Positions 7,772 to 15,878 are shown, numbered from the stretch's first letter. The stretch is DNA of 64,000 nt from Chitinophagaceae bacterium LGM1 (GCA_018604165.1 CP075895.1:992001-1056000), one strand, 5' to 3'. Translations and numbers: made by a program. Notes: generated by a model from the sequence alone, not told the origin.

Positions 7772-8151
7772 AGAAACTACTTTTTGTTTGTATTGAAAAC
7801 AGTAACCGGAGCCAGATGGCGCAGGCGTTTGCTTTGATGAGCGGGCAAGTAGAGGCGTATAGCTCTGGCTCAAAACCATCAGGAATTGTAAACCCTAAAG
7901 CCATTGCAGCTATGCAGGAGTTGGGTTATGATTTGAGTACGCATACCAGCAAATCATTGGATGAAGTAAAGGGCTTTGCGCCTTTTGATGCGGTGGTAAC
8001 AATGGGCTGCGGCGATGCCTGCCCGTGGATGCCGGCTAAGCAGCATATAGATTGGCAAATACCCGACCCGCGAAACATGGAACCTGAAGAATTTAATACA
8101 GTGCGCGATATGATACGCGATAAAGTAAATGAATTAATAGCAACATTGTAA
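7768..8151 (+). CDS. arsC: Arsenate reductase, low-molecular-weight phosphatase type (thioredoxin-coupled)
   Basis: 127 residues. The phosphatase-like loop C-x5-R is Cys8 to Arg14 (CIENSNRS). The resolving cysteines are Cys81 and Cys85 in MGCGDACPW, and the general-acid Asp is in IPDPRNM near 100. Three Cys in these places define the Staphylococcus pI258-type arsenate reductase, which reduces As(V) to As(III) with electrons from thioredoxin. It overlaps the aquaporin stop by four bases, so product As(III) and its channel are made together. Last gene of the operon; a hairpin follows at 8163-8188. Confidence 0.94.
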   Translation: MKKLLFVCIENSNRSQMAQAFALMSGQVEAYSSGSKPSGIVNPKAIAAMQELGYDLSTHTSKSLDEVKGFAPFDAVVTMGCGDACPWMPAKQHIDWQIPDPRNMEPEEFNTVRDMIRDKVNELIATL

Positions 8152-8162
8152 TAAAAGCAAAA

Positions 8163-8188
8163 GGCGCACCTTACTCGGAAGGTGCGCC
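8163..8188 (+). terminator. Hairpin at the end of the ars operon
   Basis: GGCGCACCTT and AAGGTGCGCC form a perfect 10-bp stem with a six-base loop, 11 bp after the arsC stop. There is no U-tract on the plus side, so it may stabilise the 3' end rather than terminate by itself. Confidence 0.65.
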
Positions 8189-8405
8189 AATCGCTAAACG
8201 TATGAAACACTAAATCGTAGCCTGAAACGCCATTTGTAATGAAAGAGCCTGAAAGAAAATGCAAGATTTCTGGGTTTGTTTAGTAAGCTTTTCATAAATC
8301 ATCTTTTTTGCCATTATCAAATTCTTCATTGCCTGCTTCTACTAATATAGACGTAGCAATAACCATACCCGTTGGTATAGCTTTGTTATAATAATGTAAA
8401 AGAAA
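8189..8405. other. Intergenic region with no supported gene
   Basis: Convergent spacer between arsC and the lipoprotein set. On the minus strand two overlapping short reading frames (24 and 33 codons, ATGs near 8365 and 8297) can be drawn, but they lack a promoter match and convincing composition. I see no other structure besides the two flanking hairpins. Confidence 0.5.
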
Positions 8406-8426
8406 AAGCCCCTGTTACAGGGGCTT
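8399..8426 (-). terminator. Terminator for the minus-strand lipoprotein genes
   Basis: AAGCCCCTG / CAGGGGCTT perfect 9-bp stem (8406-8426) with a three-base loop. On the minus strand it is followed by TTTTTCTTTTAC, a good U-tract, 25 bp after the stop of the 139-residue lipoprotein. Confidence 0.85.
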
Positions 8427-8450
8427 CGTTATAGTAAAAATATCAGTGTA

Positions 8451-8870
8451 TCAATCACCTTCTGTTACAGGTATTATCAATTCGTAGCTTTGGTCGGCTG
8501 CAATAGTAATGGGTTTGCCGGCTTCTACTTTCATTTCTATACTGGGGTCCCAACCTACACCGTATATGTAGTATTTACCTTTTTTCAACTTTGTAAAATT
8601 AGCCGATGGCTTACCATCTGCAACGGTACATTTCAGCGAGTCGTCATACTGGTTGGGGTTGAAAGTGGGTGATGGTAAATCGTTGGTATTATACTTGATG
8701 TACATAGTACACTCGTTAATGAATTTACCGTGATGCTTTGGTACAGCAACGATATTGGCATTGCCACCTTTACCTGCAATCTCTACTGGTTCTTTTCGCT
8801 CGCAAGAAGAAAAGCTGATGGTGCTTATTACCGATGCTATTATTAATAATCTGCTGAAAGTCATATACAA
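8451..8870 (-). CDS. Small lipoprotein, paralogue of the gene at 9817-10269
   Basis: 139 residues with an SPII signal ending FSSC. The mature part contains YIKYNTND, QYDDS, VADGKPSANFTKLKKGKYYIYGVG. The same order of motifs (YIKYN, YDDS, V-x-[DN]-GKP, LK-x-G-x-YY-x-Y) occurs in the lipoprotein two genes upstream, so the two are paralogues flanking an MbnP-like protein. The shape suggests a small beta sandwich resembling a carboxypeptidase-regulatory or transthyretin-type fold. No enzymatic residues are recognisable. It starts 5 bp after the MbnP-like gene ends, so it is in the same operon. Confidence 0.8.
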   Translation of the reverse strand: MYMTFSRLLIIASVISTISFSSCERKEPVEIAGKGGNANIVAVPKHHGKFINECTMYIKYNTNDLPSPTFNPNQYDDSLKCTVADGKPSANFTKLKKGKYYIYGVGWDPSIEMKVEAGKPITIAADQSYELIIPVTEGD

Positions 8871-8875
8871 TGTTG

Positions 8876-9652
8876 TTATTCTAAAACTATTGAACTTACA
8901 CTAATCATATTCGCATAGTTATCTGCCACTGTTTTAGATGTGGCGTTTACACTCATCAGGTTACTGTTAGCTGCAATAGTTACATTACCCGGGGCAAACC
9001 ATTTTAATACATCTGCTTTCAGTTTGATGCTCAATTCTTTAGCAGACGATACTTCCATTGTTTGCGGGAAAGTAATGGTAACAGTGCGTAGTGAGCTATT
9101 AGCACCTGTAAAACCGCCAATATGATGTACAAATTTTTTGTCTGCCGTAGTAGCTGCAGGTGATGAGCCTTCCAGCTTTGCCATGATGTAGCCAGTAGTC
9201 CAGCTCCAGAACATTCCTTTAGCCGGGTCTAAAGCGCCCGTTTGTGCACCACTTGTATTGCGAGTTTCATCAACACCAATCATAAAGCTGGCACTTGTGT
9301 AGCTGCCTTTGGTAACATTCTTCAAGTGAAAGTGACGGGAAGCAGGCACATCGGCCTCAACCAAATGGTAGCTTTCTGGCTCAACATATTCAGTGCCATC
9401 CGCTTTTTTCAGTTTGATGTTGGTGATGTAATAATTGAACTTAGATACAGTAAATGATTCTCCGGCTGCGTTTGTATAATTACCGGTATTCAAAACCAAA
9501 TCAGTACTACCTACCACGTTTGCAAATTCAAAGCCTACTTCGCCGTTTCCTGTAGTTGGGGTAGGTGTTGGTTGAGGGTCTGGTTTTCTTTCGCAAGAGC
9601 CTAAAGTCAATGCCGTTAACGTACTTAAAGCCAGTATTTTTAATCCGTTCAT
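8876..9652 (-). CDS. MbnP-like lipoprotein
   Basis: 258 residues. SPII signal (LTLGSC), a Pro/Thr linker, then motifs of the MbnP family: LNTGNYTNAAGESFTVSKFNYYITNIKL, ESYHLVEAD, GVDETRNTSG, GALDPAKGMFWSWTTGYI and a C-terminal strand with MISVSSIVLE. In methanotrophs MbnP is a copper protein with a Trp oxidised to kynurenine by its di-haem partner MbnH. Many Bacteroidota encode the pair together. Trp residues are present in the FWSW stretch and near DVLKWFAPG, but no MbnH gene is adjacent here. Role in copper handling is inferred from family only. Confidence 0.85.
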   Translation of the reverse strand: MNGLKILALSTLTALTLGSCERKPDPQPTPTPTTGNGEVGFEFANVVGSTDLVLNTGNYTNAAGESFTVSKFNYYITNIKLKKADGTEYVEPESYHLVEADVPASRHFHLKNVTKGSYTSASFMIGVDETRNTSGAQTGALDPAKGMFWSWTTGYIMAKLEGSSPAATTADKKFVHHIGGFTGANSSLRTVTITFPQTMEVSSAKELSIKLKADVLKWFAPGNVTIAANSNLMSVNATSKTVADNYANMISVSSIVLE

Positions 9653-9772
9653 AAAACAATATTTTTCTGTAATAAAGACAGTTTTTTATACCTGAAAGTT
9701 GGCATATCAATATATAAATTTACTTATAAAAGCGCTTTATACATCACAGTATTGTCATAGAATATATAAAAA

Positions 9773-9795
9773 AAGCACCCACTATCAGGGTGCTT
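9773..9795 (-). terminator. Terminator behind the 150-residue lipoprotein gene
   Basis: AAGCACCC / GGGTGCTT, 8-bp stem with a seven-base loop. Read on the minus strand it is followed by TTTTTTTATAT. It separates the 150-residue lipoprotein gene from the MbnP-like gene. Confidence 0.8.
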
Positions 9796-9816
9796 AATAA
9801 AAAAGTAGAATCATAA

Positions 9817-10269
9817 TTATTTAGGAGCGTAGTGCATATCTATATCATTAAGGGCATTAATGTACACCTCATGAAACTGAACAGTAGTATCAACTATTCT
9901 GAAACTGCCGGTACCCATCAGGTCGTCATGTGGAGCAAGCTCTGTCAGGTCTTTAGCACGTACATAAAAGTAGTAGTTGCCGGCTTTCAGGCTGTCAAAT
10001 ATCACCATAGGCTTGCCGTTTTGTACTTTTATGTTACCACTGTCATCATACTTAGTATCAGTATAAGTAGTAGTATTGTTGTACTTAATATATACAGTGC
10101 CTGTATCTATCTGTTTGCTATAGCGCTTAACGATAACCCGCAAATCTGTTCTGCCACCAGTGCCGGCAACAGGGTTTGCCGGTGCAGCAATAAAATCGTT
10201 CTTCCTTGGTTTACAGCCAATGGCTATAGCCGCAATGGCAATACCGAATAAGAAATGTTTAGTACCCAT
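9817..10269 (-). CDS. Small lipoprotein, paralogue of the gene at 8451-8870
   Basis: 150 residues with an SPII signal (AIAIGC, Cys19), then VYIKYNNTT, KYDDSGNIKVQNGKPMVIFDSLKAGNYYFYV. These match, in order, the motifs of the lipoprotein at 8451-8870. It is separated from the MbnP-like gene by a terminator, so it has its own transcript end although it lies in the same direction. Function unknown; a small envelope beta-sandwich protein is the most that can be said. Confidence 0.78.
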   Translation of the reverse strand: MGTKHFLFGIAIAAIAIGCKPRKNDFIAAPANPVAGTGGRTDLRVIVKRYSKQIDTGTVYIKYNNTTTYTDTKYDDSGNIKVQNGKPMVIFDSLKAGNYYFYVRAKDLTELAPHDDLMGTGSFRIVDTTVQFHEVYINALNDIDMHYAPK

Positions 10270-10370
10270 AATGTTTAAAGATATAACTAGTTTGGGTTTT
10301 ATAAAATAGGGAGCAATAAAAAGTTTTCGTATTTATATAGAAATAATGTAAATTAAATTTTCGGAGCTTA

Positions 10371-11771
10371 ATGAAAGCAAGAAGGTATATGCGGTATTTT
10401 TTATTGTGGAGCATTTTCATCGGCATCATCCAGCCTGCCATTGCACAAACACCTGTTGTGCGGTTGGTAGGACAAAGTATATACGGGCATGATAGCCTGA
10501 GGTATGTATTGAATGATACTACAGGCTATACTTATAGTGGCAGCAGGGGTAGTAATATGGCTACAGCAACTCATTTATATGATACATCTACCCGATGGAA
10601 AGTGCAAGCTGCCGTAAAATCGCCATTACTGAAATGGCAGCGGATATATAACGGGGCAGACAGAATAAGCAGCCATACTGTACAAGAGTATGTAGGTAAC
10701 GGGTGGAGAAACCGATTGAAATACGAATATAAGTACTTGTCATCAGGCAACTACGATAGCGTATCTGAATGGCGATGGGATACCGTTGCATTATCATGGT
10801 CTTTGCGCAGGGTGCAGGTATATGTGTACAAACCCGGCAATATCTTAGATACTATAAAATGGTTCAAACCAACACCCGGAGGGCTGATAGACGAGGGTAA
10901 AGATGTATATCAATACACATCGGGCAACTTAACTAACCATGCGCTCTATATCTGGAACGACAGCCTTACAAAATGGGATACATGGGAAGAGGAGTTTTTT
11001 AATTACAACCTTTCAGGCAAGTTAGATACTTACACAATACACAGAATAAATACTGCTACACTTATAACAAGCCCTTCTGTAAGAGAAGTGTATCAATATG
11101 GCGCAAATGGCAAAACATCATCTCATTGGTACTATTACTGGTATGCCCCTGCACAAAGATGGGAGGGTAGCTATTGGCATTACTATACTTATGATGCTAA
11201 CAACTATACAGATGTTGAAACCATTAATTACTGGGATATAGCAGCACAACAATGGGGGCCGCAGAGCAGGATGCATTATTACTATGATATGAACAATAAT
11301 GTAACAGACATCATTGAAAAGCGATTTGTATTCCCTAATTATGTAGAGTATAGAAAGCGTACATGGACGTACAATTTGCTGAATAACATAAAGTCTTACA
11401 GAAAATATGACTGGCTGGCTGCAACAGCATATTGGATGCCCGAACGTAGTAACGAATCGCAAGTTTTGTATTACTACGAGGGCGAGAATACATCAGTACC
11501 TATAGAGCAAACAAAGCTTGCTGGCAACATTAAATTATACCCCAATCCTGCAATGGGGAATATGATAAACATTGAAATAGAAAACCCTGCAGGCGATAGC
11601 GCAGATGTGATGATGTATGATATTACAGGACGTCTTATAAAAAGACAAACCCTCACGGTTAATAATGGTGTTATTCAGCTTCCAATAAATGAATTAGCAA
11701 GCGGACAATACTACGTCAGTATTAGCCATGCAGGGAAAGAAATGACAAAAACATTAAGCATTGCACGTTAA
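10371..11771 (+). CDS. Secreted Tyr/Trp-rich repeat protein with T9SS sorting domain
   Basis: 466 residues. Signal peptide to about residue 26 (QPAIAQ). The body (about 30-380) repeats a loose unit of the kind Y-x-Y-x(3-8)-G-N/K-x(5-12)-W-x(5-8)-W, for instance EYKYLSSGNYDSVSEWRWD, YDANNYTDVETINYWD, YDMNNNVTDIIEKRF. This resembles YD/RHS-like beta repeats. The last 80 residues are a T9SS type A domain: IKLYPNPAMGNMINIEI, VMMYDITGRLIKR, LASGQYYVSIS. It should be exported by Sec, crossed by T9SS and anchored or released at the surface. Function unknown. Confidence 0.85.
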   Translation: MKARRYMRYFLLWSIFIGIIQPAIAQTPVVRLVGQSIYGHDSLRYVLNDTTGYTYSGSRGSNMATATHLYDTSTRWKVQAAVKSPLLKWQRIYNGADRISSHTVQEYVGNGWRNRLKYEYKYLSSGNYDSVSEWRWDTVALSWSLRRVQVYVYKPGNILDTIKWFKPTPGGLIDEGKDVYQYTSGNLTNHALYIWNDSLTKWDTWEEEFFNYNLSGKLDTYTIHRINTATLITSPSVREVYQYGANGKTSSHWYYYWYAPAQRWEGSYWHYYTYDANNYTDVETINYWDIAAQQWGPQSRMHYYYDMNNNVTDIIEKRFVFPNYVEYRKRTWTYNLLNNIKSYRKYDWLAATAYWMPERSNESQVLYYYEGENTSVPIEQTKLAGNIKLYPNPAMGNMINIEIENPAGDSADVMMYDITGRLIKRQTLTVNNGVIQLPINELASGQYYVSISHAGKEMTKTLSIAR

Positions 11772-11804
11772 TAAACAGTAGTTTTGCGCTTTCAGATAAA
11801 GTAT

Positions 11805-12314
11805 ATGAATAGTAGAATTTTGTCAATCATGGCATTAAGTGTTTTGGTTTTGATGACATCATCTTGCTGCAAGAAACGTAGGATTTGCGATGGCGAAACA
11901 TTAAGGATTGCTTTCACCGGGTACGACCGTAGTGAGGTGCGCAATGTATTGCTGAAAAGATACTTGCGCGGCGATAAGATAAGAACTAAAGCGCTAGACT
12001 CAATACAATTAGTAAACAACAAGCCCATATCTACAGTTACAAATAAGCCAGATACCAGTTGGTTGTCTGACTATACAGCTACGGCAGTTGGTAATGGTAC
12101 AAACGCAGTACGCTATGGGTACGATTGGGTATTGATAATAACATCTACTAACACAGGATACAAAATAGCTGATATATACGAAGGCGATAACCGCTATACT
12201 ACTGTGCCTTGCAGAGATGGAGATACGAAATGTACCAATAGTATTAAGTCTTATTCCATTAATGATTTTTGGGTAGAAAGCAATACGCTATACATACCTA
12301 AAAAGAAGCCATAA
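11805..12314 (+). CDS. Lipoprotein of unknown function
   Basis: 169 residues from the ATG of MNSRILSIMALSVLV; an earlier TTG (11784) would only add seven residues before the signal. SPII signal with a double Cys (MTSSCC). The mature part has a paired Cys near the C-terminus (PCRDGDTKC) that could form a disulphide, and many beta strands. It follows the T9SS protein by 33 bp and could be co-transcribed with it. A bidirectional terminator follows at 12325-12353. I do not recognise the family. Confidence 0.75.
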   Translation: MNSRILSIMALSVLVLMTSSCCKKRRICDGETLRIAFTGYDRSEVRNVLLKRYLRGDKIRTKALDSIQLVNNKPISTVTNKPDTSWLSDYTATAVGNGTNAVRYGYDWVLIITSTNTGYKIADIYEGDNRYTTVPCRDGDTKCTNSIKSYSINDFWVESNTLYIPKKKP

Positions 12315-12324
12315 ACATTCAATA

Positions 12325-12353
12325 AAAAAACTCCCAGAACAGGGAGTTTTTTT
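12325..12353. terminator. Bidirectional terminator
   Basis: A-run, ACTCCC, AGAACA loop, GGGAGT, T-run. It can end the lipoprotein transcript on the plus strand and the small-ORF transcript arriving from 12.75 kb on the minus strand. Confidence 0.85.
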
Positions 12354-12404
12354 ATTATGCCTTATACAGAAGGGCTCTCTTATTGCAATATGTTTCAACT
12401 ACAA

Positions 12405-12560
12405 TTAAATGCCTGCATGTCGTGCATCTTTCATAGCTGCTAAAGCTATGCGGCGTTCATTACGGCGCTCTTTTTGTTTATGTATATATACCATAACAAA
12501 GGCAAATAGCAGATAGCTGCGAAGTAATAAACCGATGGGGGCGAGCATGAGCGATTTCAT
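12405..12560 (-). CDS. Small basic membrane protein (51 residues)
   Basis: MKSLMLAPIGLLLRSYLLFA begins a 51-residue ORF. It has a hydrophobic stretch to about residue 26 and then a highly charged helix (HKQKERRNERR) with an Ala-rich end, so a single-span inner-membrane protein with a basic cytosolic tail is predicted. The start is preceded by an A/C-rich leader (CAACAAACAAATA) like other starts here. It is the second ORF of a transcript that begins at the repeat-controlled promoter near 12745 and runs to the terminator at 12325-12353. No family recognised. Confidence 0.6.
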   Translation of the reverse strand: MKSLMLAPIGLLLRSYLLFAFVMVYIHKQKERRNERRIALAAMKDARHAGI

Positions 12561-12614
12561 TATTTGTTTGTTGAATGTTTTAATAAATAGTTTGTTTTGC
12601 TTGAGTGTCCGTTT

Positions 12615-12677
12615 TTATATGTTTACGGCTGCTATGATGCATCCCAGTATAGCTACGAACATTGTTACTTTAGTCAT
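12615..12677 (-). CDS. 20-residue hydrophobic peptide
   Basis: ORF MTKVTMFVAILGCIIAAVNI, 20 residues and almost entirely one transmembrane-length hydrophobic segment. It starts 64 nt behind the -7 box at 12742-12749 after an A/C-rich leader, and 54 bp before the 51-residue ORF. Alternatives are a leader peptide regulating the downstream ORF, or a small toxin-like membrane peptide. Confidence 0.45.
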   Translation of the reverse strand: MTKVTMFVAILGCIIAAVNI

Positions 12678-12741
12678 TGCTTGTGTTTTTATTCTTTGTT
12701 TTAAAAGGCTGTGTTTTTGTTTTGTTTGTCGTTTGATGATG

Positions 12742-12774
12742 CAAATATGCGACCCGCAGCAAGGGGTTGCCAAA
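12742..12774 (-). promoter_or_regulatory. Promoter of the 12.4-12.7 kb small-ORF transcript
   Basis: On the minus strand TTTG (12774-12771), a 21-bp spacer, then CATATTTG (12749-12742) followed by CATCATC. The same TTTG-N21-CATATTTGCATCAT occurs at 51740-51778 upstream of a secreted protein gene. The last GTTAA repeat begins at 12792, 43 bp before the C of CATATTTG. Confidence 0.7.
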
Positions 12775-12781
12775 TAAACAA

Positions 12782-12848
12782 GCCCGTTTAACGGCTCGTT
12801 TAAAACCGCTTAACGAGCAGCTTTGTTAAGCGTTAACCAACGGTTAAG
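12782..12848 (-). repeat. GTTAA direct-repeat array A
   Basis: On the minus strand: CTTAACCGTTG, GTTAACGCTTA, ACAAAGCTGCT, then C plus GTTAAGCGGT, TTTAAACGAGCC and GTTAAACGGGC (12792-12782). Spacing is 11, then 23, 10 and 12 bp, so the array is less regular than at 51.7 and 53.9 kb, but the promoter-proximal unit is identical to the one at 53929-53939. Confidence 0.7.
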
Positions 12849-12866
12849 AAACTAGCGTGCATAAAT

Positions 12867-12897
12867 AATAAAACCCGCTACCGTAGCGGGTTTTATT
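12867..12897. terminator. Terminator of the 814-residue T9SS protein gene
   Basis: AATAAAACCCGCTA, a three-base loop, then TAGCGGGTTTTATT, a 14-bp perfect stem with A and T runs on either side. It lies 27 bp after the stop codon of the minus-strand gene. Confidence 0.9.
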
Positions 12898-12923
12898 GAT
12901 ATTATAAATGTATTGAATGGATG

Positions 12924-15368
12924 CTATTCTTTCGTAATCTTCATCTTAAAGCGATTACCCTTGTTGTCATCGAGCAGCAATATATAATTGCCGGGGATGA
13001 GGGATTGGGTGTTGACTGTTTCGTTGTTGCTGATGGCTGTTTTGCGGATGAGCATTCTGCCTGCTACATCGGTTAGTTGTATAATTGTGCCTGTTGGTAT
13101 CCCCTCTATTATCAGTAAGTCTTTTACAGGGTTGGGGTAGATGCTTGGTTGCTTGCTTGCCCATGTGCCTTTGATGCCTGTTGTTTCGATGCTTACTTTA
13201 ATGCAGTTGCTCTTAACCGTTTTAGGGTTGGGGCAGAGGTAGCTGCTGGTCATGTTCACACATATCTCATCGTTATTACTCAACGTAGGTGCACCCCATA
13301 CGTTGCTCAATGCACCAACAATATTGCTGCCGTTGCGTGTCCATTGATAAGTTGGGCTGTTACCGCCGTTGGTAGGTGTGGCGGTAAAGTTGATTGTTGT
13401 ACCGCTGGGTACGGTGGTGGTTGGGTTCGCGATGATGCTCACTTTTGGTGCTAACCAAGGGAATACCCTGATGGGTATCTGATTGCTTGTATCAGTAAAT
13501 GGTTCAGCGCAGTTACCACCTGTCAGGGTTACAAAATACACATCATTATCGGCAGCAGTGGTAGTGCTGTAGCTAGCGCCTGTTGCAGTTGATATTAAAG
13601 TATTGTTTCTGTACCACTTACGTTGAAACACTGTACCAGCATTGTTTTGGTTGGATATTAAAGTGAGCATTGCGCCCTGACAGATGCTATCCTTAGGGCT
13701 CGGGTACATATTGATCATGGGTGCTGGGTTGACGGTAACCGTTACACTATCGATACCAGATGCACAACCATTGGCTGTAGCCTGTACATAGTATTTACCT
13801 GCCATAGCAGTTGTAGCAGTAGAGATAATTGGATTTTGCAAAGCAGATGAATAACCTGTTGTGCTTGTCCATGCATAGGTAGCACCAGCTACGTTGGTAG
13901 CTGTCAGATTCAAGTCTTGCCCAATACATACGGGTGTATTGGCAGATGGTACGGGTGTGGCGGTGATTCCAAATACCGTAGTATTAGTCGTGTCTTTTCT
14001 GCTGCAGCCGTTCAGCGTAGCGGTTACAATATAGTTACCTGCATCGGCGGTTGTCATACCCGTTCGCGATGGATTTTGTGCGGTGCTGTTGTAGCTGTTA
14101 GGCCCTGTCCATGCCCAATTTACACCTATGGTGGTAGTGGTAGCACTGAGGTGTAGCGTAGTATTTGGACATAGTGATGTGTCGCTATTCGCAACAGGTT
14201 TTTGTGGTAGGGGTTTAACCGTTACGGTAGTGGTATCTTTACTTATACAGCCTTGCGATGTAGTCATAGTAAGGATATACTGCCCGCTGTTGGCTGCAGT
14301 AGTATTCCCTGTTTGGGCATTGGCAGTATTAGCAATAAACGACAAGGGGCCTACCCAGCTATACATTGTGCCTGCTGTTGATGTGCTGCTAAACAGCCTT
14401 ACAGTATCTGGCTCGCAAACCGGGCTGTTGTTGCTGATGGTACGGTTGGCAGCAAGTGCTTTTATCTGTATGTTGGTACCATTATCAAATGATATACTAC
14501 TTGGGCTACTGCTGACAATGCGTATGCGGTAGCCACTTCCTCCCGTAGTAGTACGAGGTATTATACATCTGATAGTATCGCTCGTAGTATCTGTACGGCT
14601 GCCGATGTTTACGGGTGTGGCGAAGCTACCTGCTGCGTTGCTGAGTTGGGCGGTAAATATATTACCGCTATTAAAGGTATTGCTGACTTTGTAGGGTATT
14701 TTAATAGTATCGCCTGCACATACAGGTACTATAGTAAGGGGCTGATTGATATAAGCGAGGGTATCAGAAGCGAAAAATACTTCTCCACCAAAAGGATAGT
14801 TACAACCAATTGTTGCCGGAATACTTGTATTAGTAAATACAGTAAAGCTATCCATTGGTTGTGTTGGGAAGAAATCTATTTGATGATTAACATACAACCC
14901 TCCAGTACTACTACTTGTACAAGCATACATAGTATCGCCTTTCAAATCGCCTGACGCAGTTATCGATGTAGGTGTAAAAGAGAAGCCACAGCGGGCTAAG
15001 GGTACACTAAGCATAGAGTTATTTAGGATTTGCTTATTGTTGTTCACATAAAAAGAAGCGGTATCTCCCGTTCTCATTTGATAACTTACATAGCGTATGC
15101 GGGTTACTTTTCTTGAAAAAACAAATGACTTACCCTTAAGTGGAGGTATTGTACCTACTGCACCGCCTATAAAATGTACGGATATATAGGGTGGAGTAAA
15201 GCAAGTATGTGCAATACTCTGGTTCGCAGAAGATACTAAAAAATTAATAGTCACATTTGTAGCTCCATAAGCAACAGGACCTCCCATAAGATGGTTTATT
15301 GCAATAAACTGTGCTTTGCAGCATGTATTACTGTATACAATAGCAATAATGAGAAATAAGATGCGCAT
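12924..15368 (-). CDS. Large secreted Ig-like repeat protein with T9SS sorting domain
   Basis: 814 residues. Signal peptide to about residue 19 (YSNTCCKAQ). The central region (about 310-720) is a chain of Ig/PKD-like modules of 80-90 residues, each with the pattern C-x-G-x-x-L-x-L-x-A (e.g. PVCIGQDLNLTATNVAGATYAWTS), YxW and GxYxVTATxNGC. The end is a T9SS domain: SIYPNPVKDLLII, IQLTDVAGRMLIR, PGNYILLL. Such proteins are surface adhesins or matrix components exported by T9SS. A hairpin lies in the leader at 15400-15429. Confidence 0.88.
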   Translation of the reverse strand: MRILFLIIAIVYSNTCCKAQFIAINHLMGGPVAYGATNVTINFLVSSANQSIAHTCFTPPYISVHFIGGAVGTIPPLKGKSFVFSRKVTRIRYVSYQMRTGDTASFYVNNNKQILNNSMLSVPLARCGFSFTPTSITASGDLKGDTMYACTSSSTGGLYVNHQIDFFPTQPMDSFTVFTNTSIPATIGCNYPFGGEVFFASDTLAYINQPLTIVPVCAGDTIKIPYKVSNTFNSGNIFTAQLSNAAGSFATPVNIGSRTDTTSDTIRCIIPRTTTGGSGYRIRIVSSSPSSISFDNGTNIQIKALAANRTISNNSPVCEPDTVRLFSSTSTAGTMYSWVGPLSFIANTANAQTGNTTAANSGQYILTMTTSQGCISKDTTTVTVKPLPQKPVANSDTSLCPNTTLHLSATTTTIGVNWAWTGPNSYNSTAQNPSRTGMTTADAGNYIVTATLNGCSRKDTTNTTVFGITATPVPSANTPVCIGQDLNLTATNVAGATYAWTSTTGYSSALQNPIISTATTAMAGKYYVQATANGCASGIDSVTVTVNPAPMINMYPSPKDSICQGAMLTLISNQNNAGTVFQRKWYRNNTLISTATGASYSTTTAADNDVYFVTLTGGNCAEPFTDTSNQIPIRVFPWLAPKVSIIANPTTTVPSGTTINFTATPTNGGNSPTYQWTRNGSNIVGALSNVWGAPTLSNNDEICVNMTSSYLCPNPKTVKSNCIKVSIETTGIKGTWASKQPSIYPNPVKDLLIIEGIPTGTIIQLTDVAGRMLIRKTAISNNETVNTQSLIPGNYILLLDDNKGNRFKMKITKE

Positions 15369-15652
15369 GGTATGTGTTGGTTGTTTTAAGAGGTCCGGTG
15401 TTCAGGATATTCAGCAGACAGTCTTGAACATCGCATAGCACTCTGTTCTCCAAAAGATATTCATAGTACTAAAGCTACATAAAAGCTGTAATTTCTAAAA
15501 GTGCTTTGCTACACAACTATTCGACAAGCCTCAACTACAGTATTTCAAATTCTGTTTATAAAACGGCTTGCTATTCATAGTTCAAGATGCTTAACAGAAC
15601 ATCTTGAACAGCGACGTAATAATTACTTAATCATTATTAAGTAACCATTAAA
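15369..15652. other. Intergenic region with two GTTCAAGA-type hairpins
   Basis: Non-coding stretch upstream of the 814-residue gene. It holds GTTCAGGA / TCTTGAAC at 15400-15429 and, within the longer repeat at 15539-15611, GTTCAAGATG / CATCTTGAAC. No convincing ORF is seen. Confidence 0.6.
15539..15611 (+). repeat. 73-bp intergenic repeat, copy 1
   Basis: Aligns without gaps to 20168-20240 at 59 of 73 positions. The right part is an inverted repeat, GTTCAAGATG (15580-15589) and CATCTTGAAC (15600-15609), with a 10-base loop. The first 14 and last 13 bases are identical in both copies. Confidence 0.8.
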
Positions 15653-15675
15653 AAAGCGGCTCATAGAGCCGCTTT
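15653..15675 (-). terminator. Terminator of the SPFH / ribbon-helix-helix operon
   Basis: AAAGCGGCTC / GAGCCGCTTT, perfect 10-bp stem with a three-base loop, five bases after the minus-strand stop at 15680; on the minus strand it is followed by TTTTTTAATGG. Confidence 0.85.
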
Positions 15676-15679
15676 GTGT

Positions 15680-15859
15680 TTAATTGTTTTTACCATCATC
15701 CTTTTTCTTATCAGGCTTTTTGCGGCCTGCATCTTTCAGTGCCTTGTCTATAATCCATTCCAGTTGCCCATTGGCACTACGAAACTCATCGGCAGCCCAT
15801 TTTTCAATGGCTTTAAATGTTTCTTCTTCTATCCGTAGTACAAAACTTTTTTTAGGCAT
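15680..15859 (-). CDS. Arc-like ribbon-helix-helix DNA-binding protein
   Basis: 59 residues beginning MPKKSFVLRIEEETFKAIEK. The N-terminal strand (KKSFVLRI) and two helices (EETFKAIEKWAADEF, SANGQLEWIIDKAL) fit the Arc/MetJ ribbon-helix-helix fold, with a lysine-rich tail. It follows the SPFH gene by 69 bp on the same strand, a pairing often seen in Bacteroidota. It probably dimerises and binds DNA, perhaps controlling the SPFH operon; the target is not visible. Confidence 0.85.
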   Translation of the reverse strand: MPKKSFVLRIEEETFKAIEKWAADEFRSANGQLEWIIDKALKDAGRKKPDKKKDDGKNN

Positions 15860-15878
15860 GTTTTCAAATTCAAAAGTA

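Noticed and set aside
8261-8370. Two small overlapping minus-strand frames in the intergenic region after arsC
   Set aside because: Only 24 and 33 codons, no promoter match, no A/C-rich leader and no convincing composition.
12535-12777. Plus-strand open frame of 80 codons
   Set aside because: It lies across the minus-strand promoter and small ORFs. Its composition (rich in Cys, Phe, Val by reading reversed A/C-rich leader) is what a shadow of that leader gives. No plus-strand promoter is seen.
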